Below, one piece after another: positions 51,126 to 60,000 of a stretch of 64,000 nucleotides of DNA. The notes below the pieces were generated by a model, which worked only from the letters and a program-made list of their open reading frames with translations, did not search any database and was not told the origin of the DNA. Position 1 is the stretch's first letter. Every line of letters starts with the position of its first letter. The DNA lies in the NCBI GenBank assembly GCA_015064155.1, contig SVST01000004.1, forward strand, positions 62,001 to 126,000, read 5' to 3'. The position numbers and the translations under genes were made by a program. Source of the stretch: Oscillospiraceae bacterium. GTDB lineage: Bacteria; Bacillota; Clostridia; Oscillospirales; CAG-272.

Positions 51126-52502
51126 ATGAAAATCGTTGTTTGCGTGCGCTTTGGCATCGACGGAGAGATCGGTCCCTTTGATGCCAGTGCCTATGAAACC
51201 GCCCTGCAGATCGAGGGAGCAGAGATTACGTTGCTTTCGATGGGTGCGCCAAGTGTCGGGGAGCGTCTTTTACAGCTCACGCGCTTGGGTGCCGCACGGG
51301 CAATCCTGCTGTCCGACAAAGCGTTTGCCGCAGCCGACACGCTTGCCACCGCCAAAACCCTTGCGGCGGCGGTGAAACGGCTCTCGCCCGATCTTGTGAT
51401 CTGCGGACGGCAAACCTTGGTGGGGGACACCGCACAAACCGGTCCCATGCTTGCCTATTTTGCAGGTCTTTCCCTAATTACGAACGTCATGTCGATCGAT
51501 ATGCTGTCCGACCGCGAAATGACGGCAACCACACGCATGGAGGAACGCGTTTGCGCGTCCTTTCCCGCGCTCATCACCGTAGAACGAATCAACACACTGC
51601 GCCTTCCGCGTATGCGTTCAAAGATCGGCGAAATTGAGGTATTGGGGATCGATGCGCTGTCGTTGACCGCCTCCGAGTGCGGACTTTTGGGTTCTCCCAC
51701 GCGCGTCGTACAAACCTTTGAAAACCAAAGCGGAAAACGGAAATGCAAAAGGATCGGCTACGGCGAATTGGACACCGCTATCCAAGACGGTCTGCGCCGC
51801 TATTTGGCAAAAACGCAGATCAAGACCGCGTCAGAGGAACGGCTTGCGCGGGTTTGCACCGTTGGAGAGGCCCCCGTGGAGTTTGCCAAAACGGTCAGTG
51901 ATGACGTGACAATACTCCCCTTTACCGATGCCGACGAGCTGTGCCGTCGCATCACGGCTTGCTCCCCCACGGCGGTGCTTTGGGGAAGCGACGATGCCTC
52001 CAAGAGAATGGCGGCAATCGTTGCGGCAAGACTGAATTTAGGTCTTTGTGCCGATTGCACGCGACTGGAAGCCGAAAACGGGGAATTGATGATGTACCGT
52101 CCGGCACTTTCGGGAAGCACGATCGCAAAAATTCGAAGCACCACGCGTCCCGCGATGGCAACGGTCAGAACCGCATCGGGCGGCAAGCGTGACGTTGTCA
52201 TTGGTGCGGGATTTGGCGTGCGAAACGATTTGGAACGGGTCTATGCCTTGGCAGAACGGCTGGATGCCGAAGTGGTTACCAGCCGAAAAATGGTGGACAA
52301 CGGCATTTTGCCCTACCCCTTGCAGCTTGGTCTTACCGGAAAAACTCTGCATCCGCCGGTTTATATTGCCATCGGCATCTCGGGCGCGATCCATCACGTT
52401 GCGGGGATGCAAAACGCGGGCACGGTGATCGCCATCAATCCCGACCCCGATGCCCCCATTTTCGAGTATGCCGACTACGGTATCGTCGATTGCTTCCGAT
52501 AA
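51126..52502 (+). CDS. Single-chain electron-transfer flavoprotein, EtfB-EtfA fusion
   Basis: 458 residues. Residues 1-~195 resemble EtfB (MKIVVCVRFG start, VICGRQTLVGDTAQTGPMLA). Residues ~210-458 resemble EtfA, ending in the FAD domain: GAGFGVRNDLERVYALAERL, SRKMVDNG, QLGLTGKTLHPPVYIAIG, GISGAIHHVAGMQNAG, INPDPDAPIFEYADYGIVD. Normal EtfB plus EtfA total near 600 residues, so both halves are trimmed. It should accept electrons from the operon's oxidase and Fe-S protein. ATG at 51126 with GAGG 5 nt upstream; a GTG at 51120 is the alternative. Last gene before the terminator. Confidence 0.9.
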   Translation: MKIVVCVRFGIDGEIGPFDASAYETALQIEGAEITLLSMGAPSVGERLLQLTRLGAARAILLSDKAFAAADTLATAKTLAAAVKRLSPDLVICGRQTLVGDTAQTGPMLAYFAGLSLITNVMSIDMLSDREMTATTRMEERVCASFPALITVERINTLRLPRMRSKIGEIEVLGIDALSLTASECGLLGSPTRVVQTFENQSGKRKCKRIGYGELDTAIQDGLRRYLAKTQIKTASEERLARVCTVGEAPVEFAKTVSDDVTILPFTDADELCRRITACSPTAVLWGSDDASKRMAAIVAARLNLGLCADCTRLEAENGELMMYRPALSGSTIAKIRSTTRPAMATVRTASGGKRDVVIGAGFGVRNDLERVYALAERLDAEVVTSRKMVDNGILPYPLQLGLTGKTLHPPVYIAIGISGAIHHVAGMQNAGTVIAINPDPDAPIFEYADYGIVDCFR

Positions 52503-52514
52503 CAGAAAAAACGA

Positions 52515-52548
52515 CTTCCCGCGCAAAATGGGCGCGGGAAGCTTTTTT
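52515..52548 (+). terminator. Terminator of the catabolic operon
   Basis: Arms CTTCCCGCGC (52515-52524) and GCGCGGGAAG (52532-52541), then CTTTTTTA. Overlaps the 3' end of the convergent Xre gene by 2 bp. Confidence 0.9.
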
Positions 52549-52939
52549 AATGCGGCAGACCGCAAATCAAAAAATACAGCCCAAAGGAAAGAATATCAAC
52601 CAAGAACAGAATCGCAAAAAGGATCCCGGCAAGCTTCAACGTTTTTTTCGCTTTGAGCCGATTTCGATCGGTCAAAACTCTCTTCCCGATATTTTCGACG
52701 CGTTGCGAAAAGCCCGATGACGTCACCCCATTTTTTTCGACGACCTCCTCTTTGAGCAGATAATCCATAGAACAGTCCAACAGTCTTCCCATCTCAATCA
52801 ACTTTTCGGTTTCGGGATAGGCAAGATCCAATTCCCACTTGCTGACCGACTGGCGCGAAACGCCCAAAACGTCGGCAAGCTGCTCCTGCGTGTAGTTACA
52901 TTCCTTTCTCAGCCTCGATAGCTTTTCCCCAAAGGTCAT
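52547..52939 (-). CDS. Xre-family regulator with C-terminal membrane segment
   Basis: 130 residues. HTH_3 at the N-terminus (LRKECNYTQEQLADVLGVSR, QSVSKWELDLAYPETEKLIE), a short linker, and a hydrophobic C-terminus (LKLAGILFAILFLVDILSFG) that would anchor it in the membrane. Such membrane-tied Xre proteins are common in Bacillota but their signals are mostly unknown. Start 52939 with AAAGGAG upstream; promoter TAGCAA, 17 bp, TATAAT at 53011-52983 on the minus strand. Confidence 0.87.
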   Translation of the reverse strand: MTFGEKLSRLRKECNYTQEQLADVLGVSRQSVSKWELDLAYPETEKLIEMGRLLDCSMDYLLKEEVVEKNGVTSSGFSQRVENIGKRVLTDRNRLKAKKTLKLAGILFAILFLVDILSFGLYFLICGLPH

Positions 52940-53091
52940 ACCGCTTCTCCTTTCCGTTTTTACTCTTTCGTGAACCATCCCCATTATAAAACAAAAAGAT
53001 AAAAATTGCTACCTATTTTTCGTTTCCAAATGTAAACTTTGGGTTGCATCGCCCGTGAAGAAAGGACCAAACGGTAAAATCTAATTTTATA

Positions 53092-53328
53092 TTATGATTG
53101 CGTGTCTTCTCCGTGCTTTTCAAAAAAAGCATCGGTCGTACAATTCAAAATTCTTGCAAGCTGCGGCAGAAAAATAATATCGGGGCAACAGATTCCCTGC
53201 TCCCATTTGCATACCGCCTGCGCAGAAACACCAATCAGATTGCCAAACTCCTTTTGCGACAGATTGTGCTGTTTGCGGTATGCCTTGATTTTGTCGGCAA
53301 TCGTTATTTGATAAGTCGGCATACTCAT
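53092..53328 (-). CDS. Small Xre-family DNA-binding protein
   Basis: 78 residues. HTH_3: KIKAYRKQHNLSQKEFGNLI then GVSAQAVCKWEQGICCPDII. Its ATG overlaps the stop of the ATPase gene (ATGA), so it is made with that protein and may regulate the same transcript. Confidence 0.88.
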   Translation of the reverse strand: MSMPTYQITIADKIKAYRKQHNLSQKEFGNLIGVSAQAVCKWEQGICCPDIIFLPQLARILNCTTDAFFEKHGEDTQS

Positions 53329-55136
53329 ACCACACCACCGCCCTTTACCATATTGATCTTCCGCATACGGTTGACAAGAGCCATCAGCTCTTGCTTGCGG
53401 GGCAGGTCAAGGAATCTTTCGCAGGTGGTAAAGAAAGACGAATAGAGAAAATCGATTCCTTCCTCATCTATCCGTGCATACAGATCGTTAATTTTCTTCT
53501 CAATATCGATCTTTCTGTCGTTGTTCGATACTTCCAAATAACGCAGCATAAAGCCAAGCGTGTCAAGCTGACGTGGAGAACCGATATCGTGAAGTCCGCG
53601 CACGTCTATCTTTTCGTCACCGATAATAACGAATCCCATATCCGAAACCTCAAGCTTTTCCGTGCCGCCGCCTTCGGGATAAGAAGAAAAACGGTCGGAA
53701 TAAAGGGTTCTGCATTGTTGCCAATTAGCAGACGATGGAAATACGCTTGTCACGTTATAGGAACTGCAAATATTCTTTGACTTGTCGGTTACGTCGTGAA
53801 TCAGATAATCCTCCATCATATAGATCTTATCGGCAATGGAAAGATATTCTCCGCTGCCACCGATAACGAGAATGGTGGAAACGCCGTGGGTCTTATAAAG
53901 CTCGTTCACTCTGTCCGTAAATGGTGTGATCGGCTCTTTTTCAATCAGTTTCTTCATCATACGGTCGCGAATCATGAAGTTGGTGGCGCTTCTGTCCTCA
54001 TCAATGAGCAATAAACTTGCCCCACAATCAACCGCCTCCATAATGTTAGCCGCTTGCGATGTCGAACCAGACGCGTGATCGGTTGAGAAATCGCTCGTGT
54101 CACCTCCCGGCAACCATTTGATAAAGGGTGAGATATTGACGTGCTTCACACTTCTGCCGTCCTCTGCGGAGATGGTGACGGCGCTTGCATCCGTAATACA
54201 AAGCTCGCGCCCATCACCAATCGCGTGGTCGTAAATTCCTGCGGATATCGCATCAAGCAGAGTGGATTTACCTGAATAACCACCGCCCGTAATGACGGTA
54301 ACGCCTTTTTTGATTCCCATACCGCGCACACCGCAAACCTCAATTTCATCATCGGGTGTAGATCTGAACGGAATAGCATCAAGCATGGGCAAATCTGTTC
54401 CTTTTGCGCGTGGCAAAATACTGCCATTTGCTACAAAGGCGCAATAGTCACTATTTTTCAGCCATTCTCTGATAGAAGATTGCTTTTTGGCAAGCTCGGT
54501 TGCTTTCTTCAGCCCCTCAATATCGAAATCCAAAACGAAACGGTCAACCGCATCGGGAAGATCACGACACATCATCTGAAATGTTTTTCGAAGCTTTTTT
54601 ATAGGAAACTGAACTTGAATTCTGATGCATAGGCACATCAGGGGCGGACGAGATACCCCGTCATTCAAAAGATACACGGTCGAACCCGAACCGTTCGTGT
54701 AATCCTTCTGCGGACACAGCGCAAAATACGCTGTGTTTCTTTTTATAATTTCACCGCCAGGCGCACACAAATAATACTTGCCTTTTTCGTTATCGGGACG
54801 GCTGCGGTTATATAATTCTGCATTGAGCTCATCAATGTATTTTTTGAAAGCGCGGAGGCAAAAGTCGGCTTCTACGTTCTCGGTAGATTTGTCCGGAATA
54901 TCGATTCCAAGTGTCGCACAAGGAATACTGATCACCACCGTTGGCTTATCCTGCGCAAGCTTGTGTGTGGTGGATATATCGAATCCAATACTTTCGTTGT
55001 AATAGGTCGAGCTGTAGTCCACATACTCCGGCATTGTTGATGAAGGATCAACGATGGTCATGCTGCCTTCATACATCGCCTTGTATGTGGTCGTGTTAGG
55101 CTCCATAGATAATATTTTGTTTTTCAATCTCTTCAT
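53325..55136 (-). CDS. COG3044-type ABC-class ATPase domain protein
   Basis: 603 residues. The conserved core matches the predicted ABC-class ATPase family (PF09818): P-loop VITGGGYSGKSTLLDAISAG, IGDGRELCITDASAVTISAE, ISPFIKWLPGGDTSDFST, DHASGSTSQAANIMEAVDCG and Walker B LLLIDEDRSATNFMIRDRMM. No membrane span. The biochemical role is unknown; a distant eukaryotic relative works in RNA editing. Start at 55136 has GAGGG 7 nt upstream, inside an overlapping leader frame. Expression is preceded by two terminators and two leader frames. Confidence 0.88.
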   Translation of the reverse strand: MKRLKNKILSMEPNTTTYKAMYEGSMTIVDPSSTMPEYVDYSSTYYNESIGFDISTTHKLAQDKPTVVISIPCATLGIDIPDKSTENVEADFCLRAFKKYIDELNAELYNRSRPDNEKGKYYLCAPGGEIIKRNTAYFALCPQKDYTNGSGSTVYLLNDGVSRPPLMCLCIRIQVQFPIKKLRKTFQMMCRDLPDAVDRFVLDFDIEGLKKATELAKKQSSIREWLKNSDYCAFVANGSILPRAKGTDLPMLDAIPFRSTPDDEIEVCGVRGMGIKKGVTVITGGGYSGKSTLLDAISAGIYDHAIGDGRELCITDASAVTISAEDGRSVKHVNISPFIKWLPGGDTSDFSTDHASGSTSQAANIMEAVDCGASLLLIDEDRSATNFMIRDRMMKKLIEKEPITPFTDRVNELYKTHGVSTILVIGGSGEYLSIADKIYMMEDYLIHDVTDKSKNICSSYNVTSVFPSSANWQQCRTLYSDRFSSYPEGGGTEKLEVSDMGFVIIGDEKIDVRGLHDIGSPRQLDTLGFMLRYLEVSNNDRKIDIEKKINDLYARIDEEGIDFLYSSFFTTCERFLDLPRKQELMALVNRMRKINMVKGGGVV

Positions 55137-55185
55137 AGGCATACCCTCTTTCATTTTTCAAAAGTGTTGTAATTGCGGTCATCAT
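55096..55185 (-). CDS. Leader frame 2 overlapping ATPase start
   Basis: 29 codons beginning MMTAITTLLKNERGYAYEEI, with AAAGGAG 8 nt upstream of 55185. It ends 40 nt inside the ATPase gene in another frame. The ATPase Shine-Dalgarno lies within it, so ribosomes reading this frame would affect ATPase initiation. Confidence 0.5.
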   Translation of the reverse strand: MMTAITTLLKNERGYAYEEIEKQNIIYGA

Positions 55186-55260
55186 AAAAAATTCTCCTTT
55201 CGGTTTTGTCAAATTTTTCCGTTCAAGTCGGATTCGAGGGCTTTCCGCGAAAAACAAAAA

Positions 55261-55276
55261 GCACCCCTGCGGGTGC
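55261..55276 (-). terminator. Leader terminator 2
   Basis: Minus strand GCACCC gcag GGGTGC followed by TTTTTGTTTTT. It lies between promoter and ATPase gene, so readthrough is needed for expression. Confidence 0.8.
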
Positions 55277-55320
55277 ATAAAGCTACACGTTTACCAAAGA
55301 TGTTTCAGGCAAACAAAAAA

Positions 55321-55340
55321 CACACCCGGGATCGGATGTG
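55321..55340 (-). terminator. Leader terminator 1 (attenuator)
   Basis: Minus strand CACATCC gatccc GGGTGTG followed by TTTTTTG. Its 5' arm can instead pair over 10 bp with a segment inside leader frame 1. Confidence 0.78.
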
Positions 55341-55403
55341 CATCCAAAAACCACATAGGCCTTGTGTTCAGCCTACCGCAGGCGATCTGTATGACATCCG
55401 ATC
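55330..55403 (-). promoter_or_regulatory. Candidate antiterminator pairing
   Basis: Minus strand GATCGGATGT (55403-55394, codons 7-10 of leader frame 1) is fully complementary to ACATCCGATC (55339-55330), which contains the 5' arm of terminator 1. The two structures exclude each other. Confidence 0.7.
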
Positions 55404-55421
55404 GATATAAGTGTTCATCAT
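55368..55421 (-). CDS. Leader peptide 1
   Basis: Seventeen codons, MMNTYIDRMSYRSPAVG, with GGAGGCG 5-10 nt upstream of 55421. It overlaps the antiterminator arm and ends 27 nt before terminator 1, the arrangement of ribosome-sensing attenuators. Confidence 0.6.
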   Translation of the reverse strand: MMNTYIDRMSYRSPAVG

Positions 55422-55465
55422 AAAATCGCCTCCTTTCGTGAAATTTGTCAATTGACTGTACCCAC

Positions 55466-55494
55466 AGTATAGCACAGTTTCCGGCGATTGTCAA
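55466..55494 (-). promoter_or_regulatory. Promoter of attenuator-ATPase transcript
   Basis: Minus strand TTGACA (55494-55489), 17 bp, TATACT (55471-55466). Confidence 0.85.
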
Positions 55495-55566
55495 TTCCAT
55501 CCGGAAAAGTTTTTATCAACCGTTGGTTTATAATCGGTTGGGTCGCGTCTGTTTTTTTCACAATTC

Positions 55567-55616
55567 AAAAAGCACCTAAGACCAACGATTGAATTCGTCA
55601 CCATAAGTGCTTTTTG
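55567..55616 (-). terminator. GCACTTA-family stem-loop, copy B (terminator)
   Basis: Minus strand AAAAAGCACTTATGG...TTAGGTGCTTTTT, with an inner ACGA/TCGT pair; same length and plan as copy A at 4200-4248. It ends the hydrolase-like gene at 55648. Confidence 0.82.
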
Positions 55617-55647
55617 TAAGGTCTTTATTTTTCTGTTTTGCAAAGTA

Positions 55648-56961
55648 TCAATCCTTAGACAGATAATACTCCACCGTAAAGGGTTCTTCGGTTGCCGATT
55701 GCACGCGATACAGTGACAGTGCCCCCGCCTCAAGATGCCCCGTCAAGACGGCGGTATCCATAAAGCTCAGCCGTTGCTCACCGTCGGCGGCATCCACGCG
55801 ATAAACGTGGGAACGCTCCTTGAGTGTCAGCGAAAAATGCGCGTCACGATCATAGTCACGGTTAAGAACCATCAGGTAGCGGTTGCCGTATGCATCGGTA
55901 TGCTCGGACACCGAAATGCGCAGCGGCAGCTTTCCGGTGAGTAGCTCGCTGTCCTCCATCGTTGCGCGCAGACCCTGCATATATGCGCAATCGGGAAGCA
56001 AGGAATCGTCGTGAATCACGCGGCGGCAGGACAGTGCCATCAGCGTGTTTCCAAGCTCGCGGATCTCGCGGAGAAAGCGTTGATGCTCGGCAAAATAGAT
56101 CCCCTCTCCGCCCGTTTCGGGATCAACCATCCCCTCAAACTCGGTGTAGCAGGTCAGTTGAACCGCACCATGCAGAATGCCCGCGTTCGCCAACATACGC
56201 ACCATGGGATAGGTAAAACGCTCGGCATACTTATAAAAATGGAATTTCTGTCCCTGATAGCAGAACCAGAACGGAATGCTCCGCTTTTGTGCGGCTCTGC
56301 GAACCACCTCAAGATCACACCACATCAAACAGTCGTCAAGCTGTGCCGCCTCGGTGTAACCGCGAAGACCGATCGGATAGTAATCAAACGAGAGCTGTGC
56401 GGGGTCGACGGTATCGGCGAATCGCTCAATATAGGGAGCGTATGCACCGTCCTCCCAACGCGTCAACCGATGATAGCTGGGAAGCGCGACGGTAAACGGA
56501 AGAAGACCCGGTCGCTCTTTCTCGCAAGCCGTAATCATCCGCCCCGTTTCGGCAAGCTGCTCGTCGGTGGTCGGCTCGTCCCACATATAGTACCCTGCGA
56601 TACAATTCCACTGTGCCGTGTCGCGAATCGCGCCAATGAGATCGTTGGTCTTGCAAAAGACGTTTGCCTCCCCCATGCCGCCAAACCGCTTCAGATTCTG
56701 ATAGATGATCTTCCCGCCCAAGGCTTCCGCCGTGCGCACGATCTCCATCCCCATCTCGGGACTTGCCCAGCAGGTGTCCAGCAAATTAAATCCCAGATCC
56801 AGACAGGTTTTTACCGCACGTCTGGTCTTTTTTGCAGTCCATTCGTCCTTGTATTCCAAGCCGATGGGACCGGGATTTGCAATCGACAAGAGGAAATTAT
56901 CCTGCCGCCAAGCTCTTCTCGGGTTCCCTATGGGATACCTTGCCAGCATTTTGTGTTTCAT
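55648..56961 (-). CDS. Putative TIM-barrel glycoside-hydrolase-like protein
   Basis: 437 residues. AVKTCLDLGFNLLDTCW, IAGYYMWDEPTTDEQL, LSFDYYPIGLRGY and IPFWFCYQGQ look like successive strands of a GH-A-type barrel, and the Glu of MWDEP is a plausible acid/base. A beta-rich C-terminal region follows. No signal peptide and no family I can name; GH42/GH5-like is a guess. Start 56961 has GGAGG 9-10 nt upstream. Monocistronic, promoter at 57002-57030. Confidence 0.6.
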   Translation of the reverse strand: MKHKMLARYPIGNPRRAWRQDNFLLSIANPGPIGLEYKDEWTAKKTRRAVKTCLDLGFNLLDTCWASPEMGMEIVRTAEALGGKIIYQNLKRFGGMGEANVFCKTNDLIGAIRDTAQWNCIAGYYMWDEPTTDEQLAETGRMITACEKERPGLLPFTVALPSYHRLTRWEDGAYAPYIERFADTVDPAQLSFDYYPIGLRGYTEAAQLDDCLMWCDLEVVRRAAQKRSIPFWFCYQGQKFHFYKYAERFTYPMVRMLANAGILHGAVQLTCYTEFEGMVDPETGGEGIYFAEHQRFLREIRELGNTLMALSCRRVIHDDSLLPDCAYMQGLRATMEDSELLTGKLPLRISVSEHTDAYGNRYLMVLNRDYDRDAHFSLTLKERSHVYRVDAADGEQRLSFMDTAVLTGHLEAGALSLYRVQSATEEPFTVEYYLSKD

Positions 56962-57001
56962 CGTTCTCATTCCTCCTCTTACGGGGTGTCGGTTTTGGCT
57001 C

Positions 57002-57030
57002 ATTATATCACAAATCTCAGAAAATGTAAA
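57002..57030 (-). promoter_or_regulatory. Promoter of hydrolase-like gene
   Basis: Minus strand TTTACA (57030-57025), 17 bp, TATAAT (57007-57002). Confidence 0.75.
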
Positions 57031-57062
57031 TAGAAATACCAAATTTCGGAAGAAAAGAAAGA

Positions 57063-57085
57063 CGGGGAACAAAAATCGTTCCCCG
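57063..57085 (-). terminator. Terminator of surface operon
   Basis: Minus strand CGGGGAAC gattttt GTTCCCCG, then TCTTTCTTTTC. Confidence 0.85.
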
Positions 57086-57099
57086 TGATGTCAGTTTTG

Positions 57100-60000
57100 C
57101 TAAGAAGCCATCCAAGAAAGTGCCGGGTAACCGTCTTGGATTGTGATCCAAACGGTATTGTTCCAGGAAAGCGTATTGTAGATTGTGTTCTCATTCATCA
57201 GATTTTCCGCTGTTTCCTGCGTTCCGACTGTATTCGTCGGTGTCGCCGGGGCTTCGTTCAGCATGAACTGTGCGTCCTTCTTGTAGTATACTTTATGCAA
57301 CGTACCGCCGTCAACAACAGCTCCTACAAAGCGACCGATGAAAACGCTCGTGGCACTTGTTGTAGCCGTGACGTCAGAAGCTGTAAAGCATTTGCTGATC
57401 ATACCCGTTTCCCCGTTTTCTCCAACGAAGCCACCCGTACCGACTCTCGTGCAGGTTGCAATTGCTCCCGTGCAATAGGAGTTTGTGATATTCTTGGAGT
57501 TAAGTGATACAAAACCGCCGATATAGGAGTTTGCACTGCTTTTTCCTTGGGAAAGCACGTTGATCGACACATTGGAATAACAGTTATTGATCACATTTCG
57601 ATTGTTGTATGCAAATCCACCAATCTGGATGCAGGAAATCGTACCCGTGGAATCGGTAATGCTTCCGTCTGCTCCGCAGGCAGTAACGGTGCCGTCATTC
57701 AAACCGACCAATCCGCCCAAGGCAACCGCGGACCAACCTTGGGTTCCGGATTCAACGTAGGAACGAACTACCTCGATTTCAATATCGGTATAACAGTTGG
57801 AAAGTACGGCTTCGTTATAACCGACAGCACCACCTGCAACCACCATCGAGTATACCGTATCACTATGATATTGTGCGTCGCAAGATAGGGAAATTTCGAT
57901 TCTTCCGTTTGCGGTAGAATTTTGTACCAGCTGTTCGGAATATCCCGCAATCATTCCCACAAACAAAGTCAAGTCCCCGCCGGTACTTCCGTAACGATAC
58001 GTTACGTCTTTTTCACTTCTGGCAGAAATTTCAGCCTCCGCATAACATCCGTCAACCGTTCCGCTGTTGGTTCCAACAACGCCTCCGCCAACGCAGGCAA
58101 AATCCTCGTCATTATCTACAACCGTTGCAAAGAACACCAACATCGCATCCAAAACAGAGCAATCCTGCACGGTTCCCTCGTTGATCGCACAAACAGCCCC
58201 CGCTTCAAAAGCATCCCCGGTGACACTGAGTGTAAAATCCTTGAGGGTCAAATCCTTGATCGTACCCTTGTTCGTGCCTATAAAACCGACGATTGCATCG
58301 GTAGAGGTAATCGTAAAGTTGGAAATCTTGTATCCTTTTCCGTTCAAAATACCGCTGAACTCCGCAATCGGCTGCCATTCCGCGCCACCAAGGTTAATAT
58401 CTGCCGTCAAATGGTAGTTTGCCGTAGGATCGGCGGCAATGCCCTTGAGCTGTTCGGCATTGGAAATGGGTGTACTGGTGATCCATTTGGCATACAGCGT
58501 TATATCAGACAACACGCGATAGGATTCACTGTATCCAACCGTAAAGTCCTCGTTATACCAACCGCCAAAGATCTTTCCGGGATACGTGGGATCTGCGGGC
58601 AGAGAAAGAACGGAATTATATTCCACCGTTTGAGGAGGAATCGAGGATCCTCCCTGCGTATCAAATCGAACCGTAAACTTAATGCTCTCCCAATGGGCAT
58701 ACAGATTCAGATCCTCCAACAAGCCGTACGTTGCCGACGGAGTTCCCTTGTCGTCTGTAAAGCGAGTCGCGCCGTCGCTCTCACCGTTAAACCAGCCGAG
58801 GAATCTGTATCCCACACGGGTGGGAACCTCCAGCTGATAGCTTCCCTGATAAGTAATCGGAATCTCATTTTTTGAAACCACACCGCCCAAAGCATACAAA
58901 CGAATGGTGTATTGCTCCAAGCTAAAGCTTGCATACAGCGTATAGTCACCATACAGCGTTGTTGGGATCGATTTCATAGGTGCGTCCGTCAGATCTTTTT
59001 TGGTACACCAACCGTTAAAAACATATCCGTTGCGGCTGATTACAGGCAACGCATTGGAATCACCTATGTGATAGGTAATCGGATCAAATACACTTCCCGC
59101 CGATTCGGCATCGAATTGAAGCGTGTAGGTTGCAGGCTCCCACTTTGCATACAGAATCGAAGAAGAAAGCGTATACGTCAGCTCGGTAATCGGAAGCCCG
59201 GAATACGACGAAGAGGTATACCATCCCTCGGCACGGTATCCGGGACGATCCAACAAATCAAACGTTTTCAGATCGATGGGCTCATTCCGATAAACCTGAA
59301 CCTGTACCTGATTTCCAAACGTATCATTCAGCGTGATCACACGATAATCCTTCCAAATCGGATAAAGGGTAAGATCCTCTGTCACCGATCCCCGGTAGGG
59401 TTCACTGCTGCCAGGAACAGCAGACCATCCGATAATAATACTCGAACCGGTATCCAAGTCGGGAAATTGATCCTCAGGAATAGATTGTCCGTATACGAGC
59501 GAGAGTTCCTTTTTCAGATATCTGCTGTCATTAAAGTCAAAGGTAACCGTAAGCTGCTTTGTTTCAAAACGTGCGTACAGTCTAACTGTATTTTCAACGA
59601 TCTGATAGATGCGGTCGGTAAAGTTCTGCTTTTCTCTCAAAACGGCTCCGCCGTTAGAGTAGCGAACACCGTCCGAGTCCTCCCACCCTACAAAGGTAAA
59701 TCCCTGCTTGACGGGAATCGGAAAGGTTTGCAGCGTACTGCCATACGCAACCTCCAATTCATCTTCGCCCGTGTTAAGGGTCGCGCCGGGAGCTTCAAAA
59801 ACAATGTAGTGCGGAATTGCTTTCCATTGTGCATACAGTGTCATGTCCCCCGTCATTTCAAGCTGACAAATCCCCAGCTCATCCACGTACATCGTTCCGC
59901 CCTGCTTGCTGTCAAACAGTCCGTTAAACACGTATCCGGTTTTAGTGGGAACAGACCCTATTTTGATTTTGTTGTTTTGCGTTGTATATTTTACGGGAGC

